Below, in pieces: positions 54,185-63,984 of a stretch of DNA of 64,000 bases (position 1 is its first letter; every line of letters starts with the position of its first letter). The stretch is taken from contig NZ_CP053348.1 of NCBI RefSeq assembly GCF_013394595.1, positions 1,948,001 to 2,012,000 on the forward strand, read 5' to 3'. The translations under genes and the position numbers were made by a program. Under the pieces are notes generated by a model. That model made no database searches. It was not told the DNA's origin and saw nothing but the letters and a program-made list of their open reading frames with translations. Origin of the DNA: Winogradskyella forsetii. Its GTDB lineage: Bacteria > Bacteroidota > Bacteroidia > Flavobacteriales > Flavobacteriaceae.

Positions 54185-56416
54185 TTAAAACTTGTTACCT
54201 TCTAGATTCCAAATTGGTAAAGCAATACTGCTATTTCCTTTAAATATAATCTTTAAAGGTATTTCTGCATCTTTAATTGTTTCTTCATTGACTTCTTTAC
54301 CTGTGCCGTAATTGAGTTGGGCATTATTATTCTTATTCACATTGATTACCACGACAATACGACTCCCCTTTTCTATTTTTTTACTGATTAATTTAGAGTT
54401 ATCAAATGGAATTTGTGTAAATGCATTGGGTGTGAGCAGATTTCTTTGTTCTCTGTCCTTCGCAAAACTAGCTCTGCCAATAAAATAACTTAAATGAAAG
54501 TATTTACCTTCTGGCGTCAGTTGATAGACTATTACCGAATAATCCACATCTTTTTTATTGATGGCTAACTCCAATTTTCCAAAAAATGATCCATTTATAA
54601 TGACATTTTCTTTTAAAGTTTCAGATTTAAAAATCAACCCATCGTTTAAATTGATTTGATCACGTTCCAAAGGCCAAGGATAATATTCGGAATTACTCAT
54701 ACTTTCCCTATCCTTAAAATCGACTGACATTTGAATCTCTGAATTATTTGGTTTTGATTTTAAGACATAAAATTCGTTGGTTTTATCAGCACTTAAATGA
54801 AAGATTAATGTATCGTTAGTCATGGCGCCTAAACTGGGTTTGTGCATCCAAGTATTGGTATCCATGACTTGAAAATTGACTTTATCTTTTAAAATACTAG
54901 GCTTTTCTTTAGCATTTAAAACATAATCAAACCACTCATAAATCACATTTTCTTCAATATTTAGTAATGCCGCATTATCTAATTTATAATTCCGTAAGCT
55001 TTCTTCTGGCTTGGTTTGTGCCGTCCAATGATCATAAGGCCCTACTAATAAATAATGGTTTGGATTTGTTGCGTATTTATGATGCTCATTGAAATAATAC
55101 ATGGCGCCTCGTTGTGAGTCGTCATAATACCCTGTAATGGTTAAAATAGGTATATCAATTTTTGCAAACTCTTGTTTGTACGGAATCATTTTTTTCCAAT
55201 AGTCATCATAACTCGGATGTTGTATATAGGTACTCCATAAGGTGTTGACTTGCCCATCTAAACTATCTAGCTTGTTAAACGCCACGCCTGTTTCGTACCA
55301 GGTGTTTTTTAAGGTGTTCCAGCGATTAAAATCTTGCGAAGCTTCAAAATCTAAAAACTTATTGTTAGTGACATAGAAATTCCATGAATACGAATAATTG
55401 TGTAGGATATTGTTTTCCATTGGATAATCAATTCCTGGAGCAACAGCTACCATGGGTACAATGGTTTTTAATGCAGGATGCACTTTGTGTTTCATAGAAG
55501 CCCATTGTGTAAAGCCATTGTAACTACCACCATACATGGCTACTTTTTGATTAGACCACGATTGTTTACTTATCCAATCAATCACTTCATACACATCTGT
55601 GTGTTCATATTCAAGAGGTTTGATGTTGCTTTTACTTAATCGTTTTCCTCTTGTATTTGAAATAACACCATTATAGCCTTTAGATGCTGCTAACATCGCA
55701 CTAACTTCATTGGTTCCTGCGTAAATAGAAGACACTAATATGGTTGATTTTTTAGGTGTTGCATGTCCTTTTCGCTGTATTACTACTATGGAAACTTCGG
55801 CACCATCTTTCATAGGAATTACAATACTATCATTTACGACATATCTCCGTTTATGATCTTGTTTAATTTCATTAAAGTATATTGCTCTAGTTTCTGAAAA
55901 TACCGTTTTTAAAAAGTACTTTTTTACTAAATCTATAGCTGTAGGCTGTGATATCTTTTCAGATTTAATATTACTATACGAATTATTAAAATTACTAACG
56001 TAATAATCAGTTGGGTCTCTAACTATCAGGAATTTATCTAAATTAATAACTTGTATATCATCAGCATTCTTTACGTATTTGTTGTAAGCTTTCGTAAATG
56101 TGTCTTTGAAGTTCGCAGATAGTTTTGCCTCTACATAATGCTTGTAGACATCTAAATACTGACTTTGATCTCTTGGTGTTTCTTCTATCCTTTTTTTTAT
56201 TGAAGCTAAGGCGTCTTTATATTCACCTCTTATTAACTGGAACTTAAACTGGTCTATTGCTGATAAATTTTGAGTATCACATTGTATTGCCAATTGCTGC
56301 ATTTGATTAGCAAGTGCTATGGAATCAGATAGTTTTACTTGTATAAATGGTAATTCTTGTGCAAAAGAAGTCAAGCTAATTGCGAATAATACGAGTATCA
56401 GAAATGATTTTTTCAT
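54185..56416 (-). CDS. Secreted CocE/NonD-type (S15-like) hydrolase
   Basis: 743 residues with a signal peptide (ending SFAQE). An N-terminal helical domain of ~200 residues precedes an X-Pro dipeptidyl-peptidase / cocaine esterase alpha-beta hydrolase. It has nucleophile Ser in GGSYNGFTQW, acid in GYYDDSQRGAMYYFNEHH, and catalytic His in LVGPYDHW. The C-terminal jelly-roll fold follows. Active-site residues are complete. It would hydrolyse peptide or ester substrates outside the cytoplasm. It follows the CPBP gene by 32 bp on the same strand. Peptidase or esterase cannot be separated from sequence. Confidence 0.9.
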   Translation of the reverse strand: MKKSFLILVLFAISLTSFAQELPFIQVKLSDSIALANQMQQLAIQCDTQNLSAIDQFKFQLIRGEYKDALASIKKRIEETPRDQSQYLDVYKHYVEAKLSANFKDTFTKAYNKYVKNADDIQVINLDKFLIVRDPTDYYVSNFNNSYSNIKSEKISQPTAIDLVKKYFLKTVFSETRAIYFNEIKQDHKRRYVVNDSIVIPMKDGAEVSIVVIQRKGHATPKKSTILVSSIYAGTNEVSAMLAASKGYNGVISNTRGKRLSKSNIKPLEYEHTDVYEVIDWISKQSWSNQKVAMYGGSYNGFTQWASMKHKVHPALKTIVPMVAVAPGIDYPMENNILHNYSYSWNFYVTNNKFLDFEASQDFNRWNTLKNTWYETGVAFNKLDSLDGQVNTLWSTYIQHPSYDDYWKKMIPYKQEFAKIDIPILTITGYYDDSQRGAMYYFNEHHKYATNPNHYLLVGPYDHWTAQTKPEESLRNYKLDNAALLNIEENVIYEWFDYVLNAKEKPSILKDKVNFQVMDTNTWMHKPSLGAMTNDTLIFHLSADKTNEFYVLKSKPNNSEIQMSVDFKDRESMSNSEYYPWPLERDQINLNDGLIFKSETLKENVIINGSFFGKLELAINKKDVDYSVIVYQLTPEGKYFHLSYFIGRASFAKDREQRNLLTPNAFTQIPFDNSKLISKKIEKGSRIVVVINVNKNNNAQLNYGTGKEVNEETIKDAEIPLKIIFKGNSSIALPIWNLEGNKF

Positions 56417-56448
56417 TTATTATTTTTTAAAAGTACAAATCGATTACC

Positions 56449-57183
56449 TTAAGCGAGAATATCCCAACCTGCAAAACCAATAACAGTATAAAACAAGTTG
56501 CTTAAGATATGTATTAGAATGGCCATTTTTAAAGATCCTGTTTTTAAATATATGTAACCCCAAGTTATGCTAAAGAGAAAATACATTGGCCATAAAATCA
56601 TAGGGCTATGTCCAGCAGTAAAAACAACAGAAGTTATTACTATAGCTGCCCAAGCAGGTATCCGCTTTGTTAATGATGATTGTAAATAGCCCCTAAAAAC
56701 AACCTCTTCCATTATAGGACCTACAATGAGTGCCAATAGTAAAAAGCCACTCATTTCAAGTGCTCCTCCGTTTTCCTGAATAAAACTAAACATTTTAGAG
56801 CCACCAGCTATGATCCCTCCTTGGTCAAAGCTTGGTAAAATAACCGACCTATATATCCAGGCTAAAACATGTGTTGAAACCAATGCTGCTATGACTAATA
56901 AAACTGCTTTGTTATTTTTGATCTTACTAGCTTGCAGTCCTATTTGTGGATAAAATGATTTGCCAGACCTTTTTAGATCCCACCAGAATAGAAACAATAT
57001 CATAATACCGCTTAACAAGGCAGACGATACTCCAATAATCTCAATAGGAACTGTCTTTGACGGCGTAAATAACTTAAAAGCATAAGAGGTAATAATTCCT
57101 GCTAAAAGCTGACATACGTACATGGCAACGATGGCAAGAACTCCCCTTTTTATTGTTAATTGTGATTTTTTTTCGTCGCTCAT
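56449..57183 (-). CDS. CPBP-family intramembrane metalloprotease
   Basis: 244 residues, six to eight membrane helices. Motifs: EEVVFRGYL (EExxxR, motif 1), VVFTAGHSP (FxxxH, motif 2) and the last helix ILIHILSNLFY with H and N (motif 3). The residues proposed for metal binding are present, so it can be active. In bacteria these proteins process or modify membrane peptides or prenylated proteins. It lies between a lipoprotein gene (37-bp gap) and the S15-like hydrolase (32-bp gap), so the three may form an operon. Partner substrate unknown. Confidence 0.9.
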   Translation of the reverse strand: MSDEKKSQLTIKRGVLAIVAMYVCQLLAGIITSYAFKLFTPSKTVPIEIIGVSSALLSGIMILFLFWWDLKRSGKSFYPQIGLQASKIKNNKAVLLVIAALVSTHVLAWIYRSVILPSFDQGGIIAGGSKMFSFIQENGGALEMSGFLLLALIVGPIMEEVVFRGYLQSSLTKRIPAWAAIVITSVVFTAGHSPMILWPMYFLFSITWGYIYLKTGSLKMAILIHILSNLFYTVIGFAGWDILA

Positions 57184-57220
57184 ATTGATTAATTTGAAAT
57201 GTTAAGCGTAATTATAAATA

Positions 57221-57841
57221 TTACTTGTTATTTGGGTTTACGTACTTGATTAATTCTTCATTATATACAAAGCCGTCTTGCGTTTGGGTCATTTTAATAA
57301 AGTTTTTTATTTCTGGCGCATACAACCAAACTTCATCGGTTTGTGCATTGTAACCTCTAGAATTTGAAACGGTTCCCTTGTATTCTATGGTGTAGGCCAT
57401 AAATGTCCCTGCTCCTACTGTTTCTTCTTTATAGGATAACACTTTGGCTTCTTGGCTTTGTGTTCCTGTGGTACCATCTTGACTTGTCCAGTTTTTTTCA
57501 TAAGTCCATGTTTTACCAACTTCTATAGGCCACTTGTATCTTGGTGTTTTACTTTCTTCTGGTTTTACAATGTCTGAAACAGGAACCGTATCTTTAGCAA
57601 CGACCATTCCTAAACCACCATCTATTTGTACTATTTCTCTTTTATCTTCGCCTTCTGAACGTACTTCACCTTCCGTAGTTACGCCTTTGTATTCCCAAAT
57701 CCATTGTTCTCCAACGGTATAATCTTTTAGGGTTGGTTGTTCAGTTAATGATGCTTGGTTTTCACTACAAGAACACAGTAGATAAAATAATACTATGCTT
57801 ATGACTTTAACCAGATAAGATGCTATTTTAAAATAATTCAT
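57221..57841 (-). CDS. Lipoprotein of unknown function
   Basis: 206 residues with a lipoprotein signal peptide and lipobox near LLCSC, so lipid-anchored. The mature domain reads as a beta-rich fold (YTVGEQWIWEYKGVTTEGEVRSEGEDKREIVQIDGGLGMVV...YKWPIEVGKTWTYEKNW...VGAGTFMAYTIEYKGTV). The WxYxK and GKTWTY elements resemble TapB/DUF3108-like periplasmic lipoproteins. It is the first gene of the group with the CPBP and S15 genes. Confidence 0.75.
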   Translation of the reverse strand: MNYFKIASYLVKVISIVLFYLLCSCSENQASLTEQPTLKDYTVGEQWIWEYKGVTTEGEVRSEGEDKREIVQIDGGLGMVVAKDTVPVSDIVKPEESKTPRYKWPIEVGKTWTYEKNWTSQDGTTGTQSQEAKVLSYKEETVGAGTFMAYTIEYKGTVSNSRGYNAQTDEVWLYAPEIKNFIKMTQTQDGFVYNEELIKYVNPNNK

Positions 57842-57959
57842 AATATGATATTTAATTGATTATAGCACAAAGTAAAGGCGTAAGTTTCACTGAAAAAAGC
57901 AAAAGTACATGAGCGCCAATAAACGTCAATAAACGTTAGAAAAGCCAACTTTTTATTCG

Positions 57960-58682
57960 TTATAAACTATTCCAGTTTTTAAATTTAACTGATTGTCTGC
58001 TAGAGACTTCTACTTTTTCGCCAGTCGTTAATATAATTTGTAATTTATTATTGAAGTATGGGTGAATCTCTTTGATGTAATGTATGTTAATCATTTGACT
58101 TCGATTCACACGAAAAAAGACTTTAGGGTCTAACTTCTCTGCTAATAAATTTAAAGACCGCTTAATCATGGCTTTATCTGAACCAAAATACAGTCGCGCG
58201 TAATTTTCTAAAGATTCAATAAAATAAATATCTGTTAGTGGAATAAAGTGACACTTTTCACCATCTTTTATAAATATCTTTTGATGCATGGGTAAGGTTG
58301 TAGGCTCAAGTTTTGTCCTATTAGATAATTCTTCCTTTACCTTTTCCATAGTTTTAGAAAAACGCTCATCTCTTAAAGGCTTTACTAAATAGTCTAAAGC
58401 ATTCATCTCAAAAGCTTTTACAGCATATTGATCATAGGCCGTGGTAAACACAACATCTGGTACATTGGTTAACTCTTCCAATAAGTCAAAACCAGATTTA
58501 CCAGGCATGTGAATATCTAAAAACAATAAGTCTGGTTGTAAGTCTTCAATGAGCGTTATGGCCTCATCCACATGACTGGCTTCACCAATAATTTCAAACT
58601 CTTGATGTTTTTCTAATGCGCGTTTTACTTCTTCTCGCGCTAAACGTTCATCATCAATAATTATGGTTTTAAATGTATTCAT
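57960..58682 (-). CDS. LytTR response regulator
   Basis: 240 residues. Receiver domain with the phospho-acceptor Asp in LLFLDIHMPGKSGFDLL, followed by a LytTR DNA-binding domain (IFIKDGEKCHFIPLTDIYFIESLENYARLYFGSDKAMIKRSLNLLAEKLDPKVFFRVNRSQMINIHYIKEI). It pairs with the LytS-type kinase whose gene overlaps its start by 14 bp. The HFIPL and FFRVNRSQMIN text is typical LytTR. Target genes are not visible here. Confidence 0.95.
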   Translation of the reverse strand: MNTFKTIIIDDERLAREEVKRALEKHQEFEIIGEASHVDEAITLIEDLQPDLLFLDIHMPGKSGFDLLEELTNVPDVVFTTAYDQYAVKAFEMNALDYLVKPLRDERFSKTMEKVKEELSNRTKLEPTTLPMHQKIFIKDGEKCHFIPLTDIYFIESLENYARLYFGSDKAMIKRSLNLLAEKLDPKVFFRVNRSQMINIHYIKEIHPYFNNKLQIILTTGEKVEVSSRQSVKFKNWNSL

Positions 58683-59775
58683 TGTCTATATGCATTGGAA
58701 TTATTATTGTAGCACAGACCTGGTTGTTTTCATGCGGTGTTAAACTAAAACTAGCCTTGCCTTTATATTGAATTTCTAGGCGCTTTTTTAAGTTTTTTAG
58801 ACCTAAACCAACCTTGTTATTTTGATTAATGACTCCAGGATTCTCAACAGTCATGTGAATATGGTTATCCTCTTCTTTAAGGTTTAAGACCACAGCACCA
58901 CCATCAACTTTTAAGTCGATGCCGTGTTTAATGGCGTTTTCTACTAACAACTGAATACTTAAGGCAGGAATTTTATAATTAATAAGGCTTTTATCAATAT
59001 TTGTTTTGAGCTGAAGCCGTTCTTCAAAACGCATTTTTTCTAATTCAATATAATCATAAACTAGATCGAGCTCGTTTTTAATAGGTATTAAATCTTTGTC
59101 TTTTTCATATAAGGATGAACGTAATAAGTCTGATAACAAATCAATAGCTCTTCTTGCTGTATCAGGACTTTCAATGACTAATGACTTAATAGAATTTAAG
59201 GAGTTGAATAAGAAATGTGGATTTAATTGCGCTGATAAATTATCTAATTGGGCTTGTTTTGCTATTATAGACAATTGAGCATTCTCCCGTGTGGTATCGA
59301 CTTCTTTTTGATAGTAATGATATAGGTGATACGCGAGTAACCAAATGGTCATATGCCTTAAACCAGTAATTAAAACAGGGTTCCAAACAAAAAGAGGATT
59401 CCAAACAAAAACCTTGCTTATCGAATCACTTTGACTATTTACTAAATAAATATAGGCAGCCATTTTAAGATTCATCAGTAACATGAATACAACAGAAAGT
59501 ATAAGGAGCGCAGGAATTACTTTCCAAATCAATTTTTTTATACCTAATTCATTCCACTTGCGTTGTATAGCAAGAGTTCGATAAGCATGTGTTATTGCTA
59601 TGCATATCGCCACGTCAAAAAAGTAGTTAATAATGGCATGAGACATTTGAAAACTATCCCTGAACAAGGCAATGTAAAGCCAAAAAAGAGAAACCAGCCC
59701 CCAACCTATTAATTGGCACTTCCAATACAGCGATATGCTGGTATGACTCGTCTTTATTTTATTATTGCTTTCCAT
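58669..59775 (-). CDS. LytS/YehU-type membrane histidine kinase
   Basis: 368 residues from the ATG at 59775 (a TTG three codons earlier is ignored). Four N-terminal membrane helices (about 18-150), a coiled linker, then the HisKA_7TM-like/His_kinase domain with the phosphorylated His in LNPHFLFNSLNSIKSLV. The ATPase has the N box LVENAIKHG and GLGLKNLKKRL. It overlaps the regulator gene by 14 bp. Such pairs in Bacteroidota sense small molecules at the membrane; the ligand cannot be read. Confidence 0.93.
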   Translation of the reverse strand: MESNNKIKTSHTSISLYWKCQLIGWGLVSLFWLYIALFRDSFQMSHAIINYFFDVAICIAITHAYRTLAIQRKWNELGIKKLIWKVIPALLILSVVFMLLMNLKMAAYIYLVNSQSDSISKVFVWNPLFVWNPVLITGLRHMTIWLLAYHLYHYYQKEVDTTRENAQLSIIAKQAQLDNLSAQLNPHFLFNSLNSIKSLVIESPDTARRAIDLLSDLLRSSLYEKDKDLIPIKNELDLVYDYIELEKMRFEERLQLKTNIDKSLINYKIPALSIQLLVENAIKHGIDLKVDGGAVVLNLKEEDNHIHMTVENPGVINQNNKVGLGLKNLKKRLEIQYKGKASFSLTPHENNQVCATIIIPMHIDNEYI

Positions 59776-59935
59776 TTTAAACAAAGCAACGAAATACTTT
59801 TTAAATTGAAAAGTAAAAGTACAGGAACGTCAAATATGAGGTTTAAGTGTTGATTATAAAAACTATATGGCAAACAAATAAGTTACCTAATAGACAACAC
59901 TATAATACATATTGTATTGTAACCAAATTATTACA

Positions 59936-60625
59936 CTATGTGCTTGTAACAGTTGTTGTAGCAATTGAAGACGAAATTATCACCACTAGCATGGCTAAGA
60001 TAATTTCATGCACCTCTTTTATAGTAGCACTTAAAAGCGGACTATTCTTGGCCTCAGCTATTGTTCTCTTAATGTTATCTTTATAGCGTTTAGCGCGATC
60101 CTTTCCATAAACGGTTCGGTTTAAATTACATGAATCTATCAGACTAATAAGCATAAGCTCATCCAATGCTGGGCTTTTGTTAAATTCTATGATCTCATAT
60201 AACCGTTTTCGTAGGCTGTATTCTGGCTTCGAATTAACCGTTGGAAATTTATCATTATTAAATACCCATAAAAACTTTTCCTCTCTTTTGGTTAAAATGC
60301 CTTTTAAAATGAGCTTATCGAGAATTTCTTTTTTGATGGCGCGTTCTTTGTTCCCCAACTTTTGTACCCAATATTTAAGTGTACGTGCTTTCTTTGAACT
60401 TCTTAATTGCTCTAAATAAACATCAAGTAACCCATCGTTAGTTTGCTTTGAGTTATTCACAATAACTTTTTTGTTTTCTATTTTGATACAGTCTTGTAAT
60501 GATAGTTCCAATACTATGGCACCAGCTAATCCATAAGTCAATGCAAATGGCCCAGAAACAAAAGTCCCCTTGTCATCATCTAATACCAATAGCAGCAGTT
60601 TATCTGCCAAGTTTAAGTCTGTCAT
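59936..60625 (-). CDS. GPP34-family (Golgi phosphoprotein 3-like) protein
   Basis: 229 residues. The N-terminal ~190 match the GPP34 helical fold (LNLADKLLLLVLDDDKGTF...YGLAGAIVLELSLQDCIKIENKKV...). In eukaryotes this fold binds PI4P; bacterial members are of unknown function. The last ~25 residues (EIILAMLVVIISSSIATTTV) are hydrophobic and could be a membrane anchor. It starts 68 bp after the ABC/M1 fusion gene and is probably in the same transcript. Confidence 0.88.
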   Translation of the reverse strand: MTDLNLADKLLLLVLDDDKGTFVSGPFALTYGLAGAIVLELSLQDCIKIENKKVIVNNSKQTNDGLLDVYLEQLRSSKKARTLKYWVQKLGNKERAIKKEILDKLILKGILTKREEKFLWVFNNDKFPTVNSKPEYSLRKRLYEIIEFNKSPALDELMLISLIDSCNLNRTVYGKDRAKRYKDNIKRTIAEAKNSPLLSATIKEVHEIILAMLVVIISSSIATTTVTST

Positions 60626-60693
60626 TATATGAGTTTTTTATACCTCTATATGTTGCTCAAAATTCTGAAATGTTACAATAAAGGACCTTTTAA

Positions 60694-63600
60694 TTATAAT
60701 TCTATAGGCTTCACTGTCTCAAACAAATCTGTAATTACATACTGAAGTGAATCTGGTGTCACTGCTTTAAAATACCCTATTAAATCTTTACTGGTGGCAT
60801 AGCGATTGGTAGTTGTTTTTAGTTTGCCGTTGGTGGTATTCCAATCTTCCAAAAAGTGTCTTAAAGCTTTATTTACGCGCTCCTCTCCTATTTCTTTTTG
60901 AAATTGATACATATTGATGGCACCTTTAGCATAATACACATAATCTTGATGTTCTACTAACGCCAACGAAGGTTCTTCTAAAGCTTCCCTATCTTTTCCT
61001 TCTTTATATCTCTCGTTCTGATGTTCTAAAAACTGAAGTAGCTTCTCTTCAGAATACTGGTCCTTCAAAACCATCATAGCGGCATACTGCGATAAGGTTT
61101 CTAAAATAAAATATTGCCCTTTTACATTTGCTGCCTCCACTTGCATACCAAACCATTGGTGGGCAATTTCGTGAGCGGTGATGAAAAATGCCATATCTAC
61201 ATCCTGCTCATCATCAATATCTAAAACAAAACCTATGGATTCTGAAAATGGAATGGTGCCAGGAAACGATTGTGCAAATTGCGCATAACGTGGAAATTCC
61301 ATGATACGCAGTTGCTCGTATTGATAAGGGCTAAAGTTTTTGCTGTAATAATTTAATGAAGCTTTCATGGAGCTCATCATTCTATCAATGTTGTAATAGT
61401 GTGCTTTATGATAATAAATTTCAAGATCAACAGGATTTCCTAAAGCATCTTGATCTGGCGTCCATATGTCTTTTTTTAGTTCATAGGTTGCTGAAACTAT
61501 GGCGTAAAAATTAATCATCGGAACTTTCATTTTATAATGAAAATAATTGCGATTGTTTTCTGTCCATTGCTTCTCTAAACTACCAGGTGCTAAAGCGGTT
61601 TGATTTTCTGAAGTACCTATAGTCATGTCAAAATGAATACCATCCGAATCACTACCAGATCTTGCATTTTTAAGTTCGTATTTATGGTCTCTGTTTTCTC
61701 TACTCATTCTTATTGGCAAATTATTAGCTTCCCTTTCATCAGCATCATTTAATTCATATTTTTTACTATAGCCAATAGTTGGTAAATCGGAATTATTAAA
61801 AAATGTACCATTATTATTGATGTTTACATTGGAGTTTCCTAATTCAAATCCTTTGGTGGCAAAACGTTGCTCAAAATACATGGTTACGGAGTCACCAGGT
61901 TTTAGGGCTATATTGAGATTATAGATAGTGTAATCAAAATTTTTATACTGATTATCAGTTGTAAAACCACCTTCAAAAGCGATAGTATCTATTGTTATAT
62001 TGCTTTCAATAAGTTTTTGAATATGAACTTTTTGGATACGCTTATTTGTAGTGTTTTTTAAAGTGTAATACCCTTTTGCGGTATAGTCTCGGTTTTCAGG
62101 ATACAACTCTAATTGTAAGTCAACAGCGACTATCTTGGGTTGTGGTAAATATTCAAATGGTTTGAGTTCCTTTTCATAGGCGACTCGAAACGCCGTTGCT
62201 TCTGAATCTGTCCAATACTCATTTAAAATATTCGTATTATAAAATATAACACTTCCAACAGTTATAAAGGTCAAAAGTATCACGCAAAAAAGCCTAAAAA
62301 GCGGCTTGCTCAATCTGTATTTACCCACTTTTATACGTTTTATCAAGTTGGTTTCAGTACCTCTAACCGACATTAAAGATGCTACAATTAATAATAACAT
62401 GCCAAAGAGAAACCAGTACGATTTAATTAACAGATAGGGTTTTAAAAAATGCCCGTAACCATTCATATCAGAATAGGCTCCTAACGCGCTTCCTCCAAAA
62501 AAGTATAAATCATGATCAAACCCAAACAGTCCCATAGCTATGTTAGATATAAAGAATACAATAACTAACATAACACCCACAAACTTATGATTCACCAGTG
62601 CTTGGATAAAAAAAGCAATAAAGGTATATAAGGCTAGAGACGGTAATATCTCTAAAAAGAAACCAGAAAAATAGACTTGAAACTCATAGTTATAATAGCC
62701 ACTCAATGTTTGAAATAGAATTCCTGAACCAATTAAAGCGAGCATAAGAACCACATAAACTAAGTTTAATCCCATAAACTTACCAGCTAATTTCATAAAG
62801 CTTGACATTGGTGTGGCGTCATAAATGAGATCTAGTTGAGCGCCTCGCTCTTTCCATACCAATTCTCCTGAATAAAACACTAATATTATAATGAAAAAGT
62901 AAATTGACGTTTCTTTAAGTTCTTCGACAATAAAATAGGTTGCCGGATAGCTATCTACACCATACACAGTTCCAAGATTTACCGAATTAATTAGGATGAT
63001 AATCATCCCGCAAATAACAATACCCCTAAATGAAGCTTGCTTGCAAATGCTCACAAAATAAAACCAAGAAAACTCTTTTAACTGCGTTAATTTGAAACGC
63101 ATACCATAATGCTTTTTAGCAGCTGGTATCACCAAAACCTTACCGTCATACAAGGATGTATGAGCCAGCACTTGCTGCTTTTTCCGTTTAGATCGCTTGT
63201 CTTTGACCACATTAAAATTGAATTTTTTAAAACCGTAAATCAGTGCTATTATCCCCAAAGCCATCCAAAACAGTTTGTTATACAGTAATGCCCCAATGAA
63301 TGGAAGGTTTTGCGTGCTCTTTTCTATAGCTGTCCAAGATTTTGTAGCATAAGTAGTTGTTGTTAACGAAAACGGATCTAGAATGGCTTGCCAAAATTCA
63401 TTGGTAATGGATTTGGTTAGCATAAAAACCACAAATACTATAATTCCTTGTGTATATACGACCACCAGGTTTCTACTTAAGGCTCCTGTTACAAAAAATA
63501 GTGATGCCCCAAAAAATAAAGTTGGCAAGGTTATCAATACAAACGTTTTTAAATAAAGCATAGCATTAAATTCTAACAGATCTTTTGGGTTTTGCCATGG

Positions 63601-63984
63601 CATAAATTCACCCAGCATCATACCAAATAGAATACCCGTAAATGCAAATAATAAAACCGTAAATGATCCTAAAAATCGACCCAGCAAATACTCTTTTTTA
63701 TTGATTGGCGTCGAAAACAGCAATGATTCTATATTGTATTCAAAATCCCTTAATACAGAGACTCCCATGATCATGGACGCTAAGATCATGAATATGCCAG
63801 TAATAGCTCCCATGGTTTTTGCAATCACTATGGGTGAGTTTTTTTTCATAAGTCCCATTTCTGACCCTTGAAAAATAAAATCTACTCCTACAATGGAAAA
63901 CAGAAATAGAAACAGGAAGAATACATAGGTGTCTGGTCGTTTGATTCGGTAATGTAATTCGAACTTAAAAATTTGATACCACAT
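60694..63984 (-). CDS. ABC-2 permease fused to M1-family aminopeptidase
   Basis: 1096 residues. Residues 1-570 hold two six-helix ABC-2-type permease halves. They are followed by a periplasmic M1 peptidase domain (about 620-1096) with the zinc motif HEIAHQW (938-944) and the downstream Glu (E962 in ILETLSQY). This fusion is common in Bacteroidota. The ATPase partner is not in the window (it should lie beyond 64000, upstream of this gene). The peptidase half lacks an obvious membrane exit after residue 640, so it should face the periplasm. The substrate is unknown. Confidence 0.93.
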   Translation of the reverse strand: MWYQIFKFELHYRIKRPDTYVFFLFLFLFSIVGVDFIFQGSEMGLMKKNSPIVIAKTMGAITGIFMILASMIMGVSVLRDFEYNIESLLFSTPINKKEYLLGRFLGSFTVLLFAFTGILFGMMLGEFMPWQNPKDLLEFNAMLYLKTFVLITLPTLFFGASLFFVTGALSRNLVVVYTQGIIVFVVFMLTKSITNEFWQAILDPFSLTTTTYATKSWTAIEKSTQNLPFIGALLYNKLFWMALGIIALIYGFKKFNFNVVKDKRSKRKKQQVLAHTSLYDGKVLVIPAAKKHYGMRFKLTQLKEFSWFYFVSICKQASFRGIVICGMIIILINSVNLGTVYGVDSYPATYFIVEELKETSIYFFIIILVFYSGELVWKERGAQLDLIYDATPMSSFMKLAGKFMGLNLVYVVLMLALIGSGILFQTLSGYYNYEFQVYFSGFFLEILPSLALYTFIAFFIQALVNHKFVGVMLVIVFFISNIAMGLFGFDHDLYFFGGSALGAYSDMNGYGHFLKPYLLIKSYWFLFGMLLLIVASLMSVRGTETNLIKRIKVGKYRLSKPLFRLFCVILLTFITVGSVIFYNTNILNEYWTDSEATAFRVAYEKELKPFEYLPQPKIVAVDLQLELYPENRDYTAKGYYTLKNTTNKRIQKVHIQKLIESNITIDTIAFEGGFTTDNQYKNFDYTIYNLNIALKPGDSVTMYFEQRFATKGFELGNSNVNINNNGTFFNNSDLPTIGYSKKYELNDADEREANNLPIRMSRENRDHKYELKNARSGSDSDGIHFDMTIGTSENQTALAPGSLEKQWTENNRNYFHYKMKVPMINFYAIVSATYELKKDIWTPDQDALGNPVDLEIYYHKAHYYNIDRMMSSMKASLNYYSKNFSPYQYEQLRIMEFPRYAQFAQSFPGTIPFSESIGFVLDIDDEQDVDMAFFITAHEIAHQWFGMQVEAANVKGQYFILETLSQYAAMMVLKDQYSEEKLLQFLEHQNERYKEGKDREALEEPSLALVEHQDYVYYAKGAINMYQFQKEIGEERVNKALRHFLEDWNTTNGKLKTTTNRYATSKDLIGYFKAVTPDSLQYVITDLFETVKPIEL

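Noticed and set aside
59847-60086. Plus-strand ORF opposite the GPP34 gene
   Set aside because: It is the shadow of the hydrophobic C-terminal end of the GPP34 gene, with no promoter or family resemblance.
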